DNA of 64,000 nucleotides from Vitreoscilla filiformis (lineage in GTDB: Bacteria > Pseudomonadota > Gammaproteobacteria > Burkholderiales > Burkholderiaceae_C): positions 186,001-250,000 of the forward strand of contig NZ_CP022424.1 in NCBI RefSeq assembly GCF_002222655.1. Reading direction: 5' to 3'. The stretch's first letter is position 1. Every line of letters starts with the position of its first letter. A program made the position numbers and the translations under genes. This document shows, in pieces, positions 54,984-64,000 of the stretch. The notes under the pieces were generated by a model, which was given only the letters and a program-made list of their open reading frames with translations, was not told where the DNA came from and ran no database searches.

Positions 54984-56273
54984 ATGCCGAACCTTTCAGG
55001 GAGGTCGGCGGCGATTCGATCCGTCATCACGGCGTTCTTGCTGGAACGCCGCGATGGCAAGCTCGACAAGCTGCCCGCCGATGACCCCAAACGCGCCGAG
55101 CTGCTGGCGCAATTTCAGCCGGCGGTTTGGCTGGAAGACGCCGCCCGGCGAGTGAGCCAGATCCAGGCCGTCACCCATTCGCTCAAACCCATTCACCCCG
55201 ATGCCAAGGGCAGCAACCTTTATTGCCCGCCGCCTCGCTTGGCCGCGCAAACCGTGGTCGGCAGCCATTGTCTCGGTGAATCCTTCGCCACGGATGTGGT
55301 CGGCAACGCCGCTGCCCTGGATGTTTATAAATTCCTCAAGCTGGAGTTTGAGGGCCAAAGCTTGTTGGCCCGGCTGCTGGCCGGTGATGAGGATGCGCTC
55401 GCCGCCCTGAGCGACGATCCCACCCAGGCGCACCACTGGGCGCAAGCTTTCACCGGCTTGGTGGCGCCGCGTGGCCGCGTCGCCAGCCACACTTTGGCCA
55501 AGCAGCTTTACTGGCTGGCCGGTGAAGCCCCGCTGCGCGATGCGGATTTCCACCTGCTGGCCCCGCTTTACCCCAGCTCGCTGGTGCAACGGATGTATGA
55601 GCAGTTGCAGGAGGATCGCTTCAGCGAAGCCGCCAAGGAAGCGCGCCAAGCCAAAAAAGCCGGCGAGTTTCACGAACGCCCAACGCACGATTACCCCCAT
55701 TTGGCGGTGCAAAAGCTGGGTGGCACCAAGCCGCAGAACATCAGCCAACTCAACAGCGAGCGGCTGGGGCAGAACTTCTTGCTGGCCTCGCAGCCACCAC
55801 AGTGGCACAGCCGGGATGTCCTGCCGCTGCTGGACACCGACAGCTTGTTCAAGCGCTTTGGCCGCCGACCCGAGGTGCGCCAAACGGTGAAGGCCCTGCA
55901 CACGTTTTTGGCCGCCAACCCGCCGAAGAACGTGGGCACCCGCGACACCCGCGATGACTTGGCCGATGGGCTGATCGACGAGTTCTTGCTCTTTGGCGCC
56001 GCGCTGCGCGAGCTGCCACCCGGCTGGAGCCAAGCGCCGGAATGCAAACTGCCCGATGAGCAAAAAGTGTGGGTGGACAGCGGCGCTTTCTCCCCTGAAA
56101 ACCTGCCACCGAACTGGGCCGACGAGCTGGCCGCTCGCTACGCCTTGTGGCTCAACGCCGCGCTGAGCACCACCGATGCCATGACGATGGGCGACCCCGA
56201 GCACGCCCACTGGCGCAACGATCTGCGCGACGCCCTGGCCGCCTACGACTGGGAGCTGCGCCATGCTGCATGA
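54984..56273 (+). CDS. csy1: Csy complex large subunit Csy1 (Cas8f)
   Basis: A 429-residue Csy1, the subunit that recognises the CC PAM and holds the crRNA 5' end together with Csy2. The size and the segments NLYCPPPRLAAQTVVGSHCLG and KLGGTKPQNISQLNSERLG are characteristic of the I-F large subunit. ATG 54984 has AAGGA nine bases upstream; the reading frame further upstream lacks a signal. First gene of the csy1-4 operon, separated from cas3 by the vapBC/crRNA-like insertion region. Confidence 0.93.
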   Translation: MPNLSGRSAAIRSVITAFLLERRDGKLDKLPADDPKRAELLAQFQPAVWLEDAARRVSQIQAVTHSLKPIHPDAKGSNLYCPPPRLAAQTVVGSHCLGESFATDVVGNAAALDVYKFLKLEFEGQSLLARLLAGDEDALAALSDDPTQAHHWAQAFTGLVAPRGRVASHTLAKQLYWLAGEAPLRDADFHLLAPLYPSSLVQRMYEQLQEDRFSEAAKEARQAKKAGEFHERPTHDYPHLAVQKLGGTKPQNISQLNSERLGQNFLLASQPPQWHSRDVLPLLDTDSLFKRFGRRPEVRQTVKALHTFLAANPPKNVGTRDTRDDLADGLIDEFLLFGAALRELPPGWSQAPECKLPDEQKVWVDSGAFSPENLPPNWADELAARYALWLNAALSTTDAMTMGDPEHAHWRNDLRDALAAYDWELRHAA

Positions 56274-57327
56274 CATGCCTGAAATCAACGGCTTGCTGGT
56301 GCTGCCGTGCTTGCGGGTGCAAAACGCCAACGCCATTTCCAGCCCGCTGACCTGGGGTTTCCCATCCATCACGGCGTTCACGGGCTTCATGCACGCGCTG
56401 GAGCGCAAGCTGGGCGCTGACAGCCCGCTCAACTTCAACGCGATTGGGGTGATCTGCCATGCGTTTGAGCCGCAAACCACCGAGGGCGGTTTCACCCGCG
56501 CCTTTCGGCTGACGCGCAACCCGGTGAACGCCGATGGCAGCTCAGCCGCACTGGTGGAAGAAGGCCGCGCCCATCTGGACATCACCTTGGTGCTGGGGTT
56601 TTCAAGTGACACCCTGGCCGCCGCCGATGAAACCACCCGCCAGCAAACCGCCCAGCGTGTGGCCGATGCCGTGGCCGGCATGCGCCTGGCCGGTGGCAGC
56701 GTGATGCCCGCGCTGCCCTTGGCCGGTGGCAGCTCACGCCAGCGCCGGCCCGAGATGCTGCCCTGGCCGCTGCACTACCAAGCCGAAAAGGCCGATCAAG
56801 CCTGGCGCCGCCTGCGCCAGCGCTGGTTGCCCGGTTTTGCCTTGGTGGCACGGGATGACTTGTTGACCGCTCACTTGGCCGAGCTGCAAACCCAAAACCC
56901 CAGCGCCACGGTGCTGGACGCATGGCTGGATGCCTCGCGCCTCAACCATCGGGCGGTGCGGGTGAACGCACCCGATACACCTGAACGGGTGGAATGGCAG
57001 CGCGATGCGCGGCCCGGCTGGATCGTGCCGATTCCGGTGGGTTACGCGGCGCTGTCTGAGCTGCACGCGCCGGGCTCGGTGGCAGGGGCGCGAGATCGGG
57101 AAACGCCGTTCCGGTTTGTGGAGAGCGTTTACAGCTTGGGCCAGTGGATCGGCCCGCATCGGCTGGGCAGCGCGCAAGACCTGCTCTGGTGGAGTGACTT
57201 TGACGCCGACGCCGGCCTCTACCGCTGCCGCAACGCTTACCGGCCGCCCGCATCTGCGCCAATCCCCTCACCGTCTTCGGCTGAAGACCCCCTGCAAGAC
57301 CCCGATTCCCCGTTCGCTTACGTCTAA
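56263..57327 (+). CDS. csy2: Csy complex subunit Csy2 (Cas5f)
   Basis: A 354-residue Cas5-type RRM protein that caps the crRNA 5' handle with Csy1. It starts [20 protein letters not shown] and contains [20 protein letters not shown], typical of Csy2. Its ATG is 11 bases inside the end of csy1, so translation is coupled. Confidence 0.93.
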   Translation: MLHDMPEINGLLVLPCLRVQNANAISSPLTWGFPSITAFTGFMHALERKLGADSPLNFNAIGVICHAFEPQTTEGGFTRAFRLTRNPVNADGSSAALVEEGRAHLDITLVLGFSSDTLAAADETTRQQTAQRVADAVAGMRLAGGSVMPALPLAGGSSRQRRPEMLPWPLHYQAEKADQAWRRLRQRWLPGFALVARDDLLTAHLAELQTQNPSATVLDAWLDASRLNHRAVRVNAPDTPERVEWQRDARPGWIVPIPVGYAALSELHAPGSVAGARDRETPFRFVESVYSLGQWIGPHRLGSAQDLLWWSDFDADAGLYRCRNAYRPPASAPIPSPSSAEDPLQDPDSPFAYV

Positions 57328-57346
57328 ACCCTCAGGAGAGACCTTC

Positions 57347-58387
57347 ATGGCTACCAAAAAAGACACCTCCGCTGCGCTGGCCACCGCTTCGGTGTTGGCG
57401 TTTGAGCGCAAGCTCGATCCGTCTGACGCGCTGTTTCATGCCGGCATCTGGGCCGAACGCGATCAACCCAAGGCTTGGGTGCCGGTGGGGGTGAACGCCA
57501 AATCGGTGCGCGGCACGATTTCCAACCGGCTCAAAACCAAAGACCAAGACCCGATCAAGCTGGATGCCGCGATTCAAAACCCCAACCTGCAAACCGTCGA
57601 TGTGGCCGCCCTGCCCGCTGAAGCGGACACGCTGCGGGTGAGTTTCACGCTGCGGGTGTTGGGCGGCGCGGGCACGCCTTCAGCCTGCAACAGTGCGGAC
57701 TACCAAGCCAAGCTGCTGCAAACCGTGGCCGGCTATGTGAGCGCCAACGGCTTTACCGAGCTGGCCAGCCGCTACGCGCACAACCTCGCCAACGGGCGGT
57801 TCTTGTGGCGCAACCGGGTAGGCGCGGAAGCCGTGGAAGTGCGCGTGGCTCATCTGCAAGACGGCCAGGCTGCCAAAACCTGGGTGTTTGATGCGCTGGC
57901 ACTCTCGCTGCGCGAGTTCAACAGCCCGGCGGTGGCGGAGTTGGCCGCGCTGCTGGCTGAAGGTCTGGGCGGCAACCGCCATGTGCTGCTGCAAGTGACG
58001 GCCTTTGTGCGCCAAGGCTTTGGGCAAGAGGTGTTCCCTTCGCAAGAGCTGATCTTGGATCGGGGACGCGGGGACAAGAGCAAGACGCTTTACACCGTGA
58101 ACAAGGTGGCCGGCCTGCACTCTCAAAAAGTGGGCAACGCGCTGCGCACGATTGACACCTGGTATCCCGAAGCCGACACCCTGAACCTGGGGCCGATTGC
58201 GGTGGAGCCCTATGGCTCGGTGACGACGCTGGGCCGCGCCTGCCGCCCACCCGCAACCAAGCGGGATTTTTACAACCTGCTGGACAACTGGCTGCTCAAA
58301 GACCAAGTGCCCGCGCTGGAACAGCAGCACTTTGTGATGGCCACGCTCATCCGAGGTGGTGTGTTTGGCGACGCAGGCAAGGACTGA
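57347..58387 (+). CDS. csy3: Csy complex backbone Csy3 (Cas7f)
   Basis: A 346-residue Cas7-type subunit; several copies coat the crRNA spacer. Typical segments include [33 protein letters not shown] and [21 protein letters not shown] lies before ATG 57347. It follows csy2 after 19 bases. Confidence 0.94.
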   Translation: MATKKDTSAALATASVLAFERKLDPSDALFHAGIWAERDQPKAWVPVGVNAKSVRGTISNRLKTKDQDPIKLDAAIQNPNLQTVDVAALPAEADTLRVSFTLRVLGGAGTPSACNSADYQAKLLQTVAGYVSANGFTELASRYAHNLANGRFLWRNRVGAEAVEVRVAHLQDGQAAKTWVFDALALSLREFNSPAVAELAALLAEGLGGNRHVLLQVTAFVRQGFGQEVFPSQELILDRGRGDKSKTLYTVNKVAGLHSQKVGNALRTIDTWYPEADTLNLGPIAVEPYGSVTTLGRACRPPATKRDFYNLLDNWLLKDQVPALEQQHFVMATLIRGGVFGDAGKD

Positions 58388-58391
58388 GGCC

Positions 58392-58985
58392 ATGTGTACG
58401 TACTACCTGGATTTGGTGCTGGAGCCTGACCCGGAGTTTGGCGCGCCGATGTTGATGGCGGCGCTCTACGCCAAGCTGCACCGGGCACTGGTGGCGGTGG
58501 AGTCCACCACGCCGCTGGGCGCAGTGGGGGTGAGTTTTCCGCTGCATGACGATGCCCGGCCCACGCTAGGCACCTGCATGCGCTTGCACGGCAGTGAAGC
58601 GGCGCTGGCCGCGCTGATGAGCACGCCTTGGCTGCGCGGTGTGCGGGATCATCTGGCGCAAGCACAACCGACACCGCAACCCGTGCCGCTGGAGAAATTG
58701 CAGGGCTACCGGGTGGTGAGCCGGGTGCAGGTTCACAGCAGCCCGGAGCGTCAACGCCGTCGGCTGATGCGCCGTCAGGGCGTGGATGAGCGGGAGGCGG
58801 TGCAGCGCATTCCCAACGATGTGGTGCAGCGCTGCGATCTGCCCTTTGTGTCACTGGCCAGCGCGAGCACGGGGCAGGTATTCAAGCTGTTCGTCCGGCA
58901 TGGCACGCTACAAGCGCAGGCGGTGGAGGGTCGGTTCAATGCCTATGGACTGAGCCAGCAGGGTGCTACCGTGCCTTGGTTCTAA
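58392..58985 (+). CDS. csy4: crRNA endoribonuclease Csy4 (Cas6f)
   Basis: A 197-residue Cas6f. His30 (YAKLHRAL) corresponds to the catalytic His29 of the Pseudomonas enzyme. The Arg-rich helix at about 116-130 (SSPERQRRRLMRRQG) is expected to grip the repeat hairpin, and SASTGQVFKLFVRHG is the C-terminal RNA-binding strand. It cuts each repeat after its CTGCC/GGCAG stem and stays bound to the crRNA 3' end. It should also process the pseudo-repeats at 54.6 kb. The array leader follows directly. Confidence 0.94.
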   Translation: MCTYYLDLVLEPDPEFGAPMLMAALYAKLHRALVAVESTTPLGAVGVSFPLHDDARPTLGTCMRLHGSEAALAALMSTPWLRGVRDHLAQAQPTPQPVPLEKLQGYRVVSRVQVHSSPERQRRRLMRRQGVDEREAVQRIPNDVVQRCDLPFVSLASASTGQVFKLFVRHGTLQAQAVEGRFNAYGLSQQGATVPWF

Positions 58986-59026
58986 CGCCAGACCCTTTTT
59001 TTGCGGAGGTGCGTAGCTGCCTTGTA

Positions 59027-59039
59027 AATCAAGCACTTA
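59027..59039 (+). promoter_or_regulatory. IHF consensus site, leader-distal
   Basis: AATCAAGCACTTA fits WATCAANNNNTTR exactly, 83 bases before the first repeat. IHF-dependent bending of the leader is established for type I-F integration. Confidence 0.65.
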
Positions 59040-59093
59040 CGCATGCCTGTGAAAAAAGGGTTGTACAGAGCGAACCAGGAAAAGTTCTTTAAC

Positions 59094-59106
59094 AATCAAT
59101 GCGTTA
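59094..59106 (+). promoter_or_regulatory. IHF consensus site, leader-proximal
   Basis: AATCAATGCGTTA fits WATCAANNNNTTR exactly, 16 bases before the first repeat. Confidence 0.65.
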
Positions 59107-59122
59107 AGATGGAAGGCGTCTG

Positions 59123-62100
59123 ATTCACTGCCGGGTAGGCAGCTTAGAAAAGCACAGCGGTCGGTTCGGGCGATGGTGTGGGATTCACTGCCGGGTAGGC
59201 AGCTTAGAAAAACACCAACACCAACGCCGACACCAACACCGAATTCACTGCCGGGTAGGCAGCTTAGAAATCGCGGATCGAGGACGGCGAGGACATTTGA
59301 CAATTCACTGCCGGGTAGGCAGCTTAGAAAATCAAGGCTGAAATCCTGAACGAGGGCCGCGCATTCACTGCCGGGTAGGCAGCTTAGAAACGTTGGCCAG
59401 GCCAGCGTGTGCCGCAGCGTCCATTCACTGCCGGGTAGGCAGCTTAGAAAAAGAAAGTTAGCAAGTTTGCGCTCTGGACTGCATTCACTGCCGGGTAGGC
59501 AGCTTAGAAATTGAGCAGTCTGACACCTGGGCACTCGCCGACATTCACTGCCGGGTAGGCAGCTTAGAAACAACTGAGCCCAGAGCTATTGCCGGGCCGG
59601 GAATTCACTGCCGGGTAGGCAGCTTAGAAAGCCCCGCAGACGCCACCAGCGCCAGCGCTGGCATTCACTGCCGGGTAGGCAGCTTAGAAATTGAGGGTAT
59701 CCCGTTCCTTGCGGCGCTTGTTATTCACTGCCGGGTAGGCAGCTTAGAAATTGGAGCCGAGCCGTGTCGGCCTTGGTGCCGCATTCACTGCCGGGTAGGC
59801 AGCTTAGAAAATGACCCGCTTGACCCGCAATCGCGCCAAAGCATTCACTGCCGGGTAGGCAGCTTAGAAATTGGCGCAAGGCAGCCAAGCTGGCCGGCGT
59901 CAATTCACTGCCGGGTAGGCAGCTTAGAAATTCGGCGGAATGCCATCTGGCATCCTGCTGTTATTCACTGCCGGGTAGGCAGCTTAGAAAATCAAAAGAA
60001 TCAGCGGTGGGCTTGCCCGTTTATTCACTGCCGGGTAGGCAGCTTAGAAAGAAAGAAAATCGTTGACGTAGAGCGGAACCCAATTCACTGCCGGGTAGGC
60101 AGCTTAGAAAAACGCGCCACCACGGCGCCCACGATCACCGAGATTCACTGCCGGGTAGGCAGCTTAGAAATCTCCAGGGTGTGGCCGGGTGCGTCACACC
60201 AAATTCACTGCCGGGTAGGCAGCTTAGAAAAGCACAGGCGTCGCTACTGAGGCTCATGGCCGATTCACTGCCGGGTAGGCAGCTTAGAAAAGGCTGGCTT
60301 CCAGATCCGTGACGTGCTTGTTATTCACTGCCGGGTAGGCAGCTTAGAAAATCCGCGAATTCATCAAGAACTACTGATCCACATTCACTGCCGGGTAGGC
60401 AGCTTAGAAAACTCAGTCACGTCCACTCAGTCACGTCCACTCATTCACTGCCGGGTAGGCAGCTTAGAAACCGAAGCGATGGCGTGCCAAGAGATGGGGG
60501 AGGATTCACTGCCGGGTAGGCAGCTTAGAAATGATTGAAGCCCGCCACTGCTGGTATCGCTACATTCACTGCCGGGTAGGCAGCTTAGAAATTGCGCACG
60601 GCACAGCCGGATTGCGCGCGCTGATTCACTGCCGGGTAGGCAGCTTAGAAAGTACTCATTTGGTGGTGGTGTTGGTTGGCAAAATTCACTGCCGGGTAGG
60701 CAGCTTAGAAAAAGTACACGCTCACCGAAGAGCAAAAGCAAACATTCACTGCCGGGTAGGCAGCTTAGAAATTGCCGAGCATGACGGCAAATTTCAACGT
60801 GCTATTCACTGCCGGGTAGGCAGCTTAGAAATGGTGTTGTATGGCCCGCTCGGCACCGGGAAAATTCACTGCCGGGTAGGCAGCTTAGAAAACTGGCCGC
60901 GTCGGATTCAACGGTGCCTGCCAATTCACTGCCGGGTAGGCAGCTTAGAAAGCTGAGCATCAGCCAGTGCGTGGCGCAGCCGCATTCACTGCCGGGTAGG
61001 CAGCTTAGAAACGAATTCGTTGGCTTGCCAAGAGATGGGGGAGATTCACTGCCGGGTAGGCAGCTTAGAAAAGTCGCTCCGCCAAAAAATCGCGCAGGGC
61101 TGCATTCACTGCCGGGTAGGCAGCTTAGAAATGGCTCCGAGTGTGGCCCGTCGTGTGGCCGGGATTCACTGCCGGGTAGGCAGCTTAGAAATTGGGGTAC
61201 ACGCCGGCGCCCAGGCCGTACAAATTCACTGCCGGGTAGGCAGCTTAGAAAGTGTGGCCGGGTCTGGGCTGAGGCTCACAGAGATTCACTGCCGGGTAGG
61301 CAGCTTAGAAAGGTCAGTGCGCCCCTGACGTGGGCGAGCGCATATTCACTGCCGGGTAGGCAGCTTAGAAATGAATTCACGACTTTTTTGCTTGGCTATT
61401 GCAATTCACTGCCGGGTAGGCAGCTTAGAAATGCCCGGGCATCTTGGAAGTCGCCGGCTCTTGATTCACTGCCGGGTAGGCAGCTTAGAAAACACCAGCC
61501 CGCACGAACCAGAGTTGATGCTGATTCACTGCCGGGTAGGCAGCTTAGAAACGGGGCTGAAAGCGCGTTTTTCGGTGCAAGAGATTCACTGCCGGGTAGG
61601 CAGCTTAGAAAACTCATGTCCACTCATGTCCACTCATGTCCGATATTCACTGCCGGGTAGGCAGCTTAGAAATCTAGCGTCCGGCGTTGTGCTGTTGTTG
61701 CTGCATTCACTGCCGGGTAGGCAGCTTAGAAACCGCAGCACCTCGCGAGACAGTTCGGGGGGCTCAATTCACTGCCGGGTAGGCAGCTTAGAAAGCGGGC
61801 AGCTTCGGCCTCGTCGGGACCGGCGGATTCACTGCCGGGTAGGCAGCTTAGAAAAAATATTTGGGGACGGCGTTTAGAGTTGCTGGATTCACTGCCGGGT
61901 AGGCAGCTTAGAAAAAAATGGTCGGGCAGGTGCTCCAGCCGTGTGAATTCACTGCCGGGTAGGCAGCTTAGAAAGGGTTGGTTTGCGTTGAGGAATTCAG
62001 CCGGGATATTCACTGCCGGGTAGGCAGCTTAGAAACTGCGATGGCTCTTGGCTCAGTCGGACGAGCTATTCACTGCCGGGTAGGCAGCTTAGAAAAGCAC

Positions 62101-64000
62101 CAGCGCAATGATGCCGGCCATCCCGACATTCACTGCCGGGTAGGCAGCTTAGAAATCGCCGGGCAGCGCGATGTCAGCAGCGAGCGGATTCACTGCCGGG
62201 TAGGCAGCTTAGAAAAGAGCTCGCCCGACCGAGCCCCGGGTCATTGCATTCACTGCCGGGTAGGCAGCTTAGAAAATTAGCCATTTCGACAATAACAGGG
62301 AATGCGCATTCACTGCCGGGTAGGCAGCTTAGAAACGATCGGGCATGAGTGGACATGAGTGGACATGATTCACTGCCGGGTAGGCAGCTTAGAAAAAGCC
62401 CGCCGCCGCAGCATGCAACCCCAGGCGATTCACTGCCGGGTAGGCAGCTTAGAAAAAACGCACTCAGAGGGCGGGCTTCCCCTGGTTATTCACTGCCGGG
62501 TAGGCAGCTTAGAAAAGAAACACCACCAGACGACGACTGCGCTAATGATTCACTGCCGGGTAGGCAGCTTAGAAAGTTAACGTGCAGCGTTCGATTCACG
62601 GTTTCTGATTCACTGCCGGGTAGGCAGCTTAGAAATCGGGCATCCCGTGGGGAGCGGGGGGGGGTTGATTCACTGCCGGGTAGGCAGCTTAGAAAACATT
62701 GGCACGTCTTGGCCTGGCTCACGCCGGATTCACTGCCGGGTAGGCAGCTTAGAAAGAGTGGACACGCCCGAGTGGACGTGACGCGGCATTCACTGCCGGG
62801 TAGGCAGCTTAGAAACTTTTCAGCCACGGCCGCGAGGAATCGGTACAATTCACTGCCGGGTAGGCAGCTTAGAAAATCAGATCGCGCACCACCACGGTAT
62901 CGCCCGCATTCACTGCCGGGTAGGCAGCTTAGAAAAAAATAGAGCCCTGGCAGCGCTTTTTGCTTTGATTCACTGCCGGGTAGGCAGCTTAGAAAAAGTC
63001 GGCGGCAGAGGCTCACACGCGGCAAATATTCACTGCCGGGTAGGCAGCTTAGAAATGGGCATCATCGGCACGTTGGCCAGCCGTACCATTCACTGCCGGG
63101 TAGGCAGCTTAGAAAGTAACGCGGCTGCAAAAAGAAAACCAACCATCATTCACTGCCGGGTAGGCAGCTTAGAAACGATGGAACGGGGCATCTTGGGATA
63201 TTGTGCTATTCACTGCCGGGTAGGCAGCTTAGAAAATGTCCGCTTCAGGTGACGTCAAAGATGTGCAATTCACTGCCGGGTAGGCAGCTTAGAAAATCGA
63301 GGTGATGAAGAGCCATGGGCTGGAGCCATTCACTGCCGGGTAGGCAGCTTAGAAAACGCACCAGGGCGGATCACACGAGCCAAAAAAATTCACTGCCGGG
63401 TAGGCAGCTTAGAAACGACAAACTCGCGCAGCTTGGCCGGTGTGGCCATTCACTGCCGGGTAGGCAGCTTAGAAATGGGGGAATCGCACGTGTTCCGCAC
63501 GTCGATTATTCACTGCCGGGTAGGCAGCTTAGAAACAAGAAGAAACATTGAAAAGCGATGCGGAGCATATTCACTGCCGGGTAGGCAGCTTAGAAATGTT
63601 GCAAGGAGATCATGCTGCACCCCCTTTGATTCACTGCCGGGTAGGCAGCTTAGAAAACCTTGTTGCCACAACCGCCGACGCCGTTGCCATTCACTGCCGG
63701 GTAGGCAGCTTAGAAAGCTTTAAAGATTGGCTATGTTGTTGTTTTTGTATTCACTGCCGGGTAGGCAGCTTAGAAATCAGTTGAGGTTGCAATCGGTGCT
63801 GGGGAGAGCATTCACTGCCGGGTAGGCAGCTTAGAAAAGGATGACGCAGGCCGGGCGTGACAGGGGTCTATTCACTGCCGGGTAGGCAGCTTAGAAAGGT
63901 GAAAGTCACCGAAGGCAATCCCGGACTCCATTCACTGCCGGGTAGGCAGCTTAGAAAACATAAGAAGCGCAACAAAAACAACAACATAGATTCACTGCCG
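59123..64000 (+). CRISPR. Type I-F CRISPR array, 81 complete repeats and 81 spacers, truncated by the window end
   Basis: The 28-bp repeat starts ATTCACTGCC and ends GCAGCTTAGAAA, with the CTGCC/GGCAG stem and GGGTA loop of I-F repeats. All complete copies appear identical. An 82nd repeat is cut after 11 bases at position 64000. Spacers are 32 bp except five of 33 and one of 34. The leader side is at 59123. The lack of any degenerate repeat over nearly 4.9 kb means the leader-distal end lies beyond the window, and suggests an active, recently expanded array. Several spacers are related to one another; see the findings. Confidence 0.98.

Larger units (their letters stand above)
58986..59122 (+). 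promoter_or_regulatory. CRISPR leader
   Basis: The 137 bases between csy4 and the first repeat are more AT-rich than the surroundings and should carry the array promoter and integration signals. Inverted segments ACCCTTTTTTT (58992-59002) and AAAAAAGGGT (59052-59061) could pair. Two IHF consensus sites are listed separately. New spacers are expected to enter at the 59123 end. Confidence 0.8.

Noticed and set aside
58992..59002. T-run after csy4 as an intrinsic terminator
   Set aside because: No stem directly precedes it; the only pairing partner lies 50 bases downstream within the leader.
60180..61270. GTGTGGCCGGG shared by three spacers (60171, 61132 and 61252 regions)
   Set aside because: An 11-base GC-rich match among about 2600 spacer bases can occur by chance; the flanking bases do not agree.
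59037..63784. Many open reading frames across the CRISPR array that repeat peptides such as FLSCLPGSE or IHCRVGSLE
   Set aside because: They are translations of the repeat in different frames, with spacer-derived variable parts; no start signals or coding constraint.
1..64000. Search by eye for tRNA and rRNA genes
   Set aside because: No cloverleaf or conserved rRNA segment was recognised; a dedicated tRNA scan was not possible.

Overview
The window is a high-GC chromosomal segment of a betaproteobacterium, most likely in the Burkholderiales. The inference rests on GC-rich codon use, the gene families present (PocR-type sensor kinase, NodT-type efflux lipoprotein, System I cytochrome c maturation, periplasmic nitrate reductase) and dense overlapping operons. 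The genus cannot be fixed from the sequence alone. No rRNA or tRNA gene was recognised.

Left part (1-31 kb). The window opens in the tail of a sensory gene, translationally coupled to a PocR/PAS hybrid histidine kinase. A receptor-like membrane protein with a degenerate kinase domain follows. On the minus strand lie a tyrosine recombinase coupled to a PAS-GGDEF-EAL protein, and an OmpR/QseC-type two-component pair. Next come two genes of unknown function, a diguanylate cyclase, outer-membrane phospholipase A, an LprI-like protein, a 286-residue unknown protein, a small lipoprotein, a DMT exporter, a complete RND efflux operon, a secreted lipase-like protein, glycolate oxidase glcDEF, a CorA-like membrane protein and an alpha/beta hydrolase.

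Middle part (31-49 kb). A 1029-residue G8-domain lipoprotein resembling the CEMIP/TMEM2 family is followed by a methyltransferase. A long minus-strand operon then runs from a Crp/Fnr-type regulator through ccmABCDEF, a fused ccmG-ccmH, and ccmI to a nitroreductase. The nap operon (napDAGHBC) diverges from it. Two TTGA-N6-TCAA boxes lie between them, so NO- or oxygen-responsive control of both haem-protein assembly and nitrate reduction is likely.

Right part (49-64 kb). A complete type I-F CRISPR-Cas locus: cas1, cas2-3, csy1-csy4, a leader with two IHF consensus sites, and an array of 81 full repeats and 81 spacers that runs off the window end. Between cas3 and csy1 sit a vapBC-type toxin-antitoxin pair flanked by a 78-bp exact duplication of the cas3 3' end, a truncated HTH antitoxin-like gene, and a 474-base region without a large gene. 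That region holds the most notable element. A minus-strand mini-CRISPR (two divergent repeats, a 26-nt pseudo-spacer and a terminator) has a pseudo-spacer that matches a site only about 80 bp away, next to a correct CC PAM. The seed match is 11 nt, and three of the six mismatches fall at flipped-out positions. This is the architecture expected of a crRNA-like antitoxin or regulator (CreA/CreR type) that guides the Csy complex to the promoter region upstream of a small ORF and csy1.

A 92-bp palindromic repeat occurs in frame inside both cas3 and the ccmG-ccmH junction; a third, half-length copy truncates the HTH gene.
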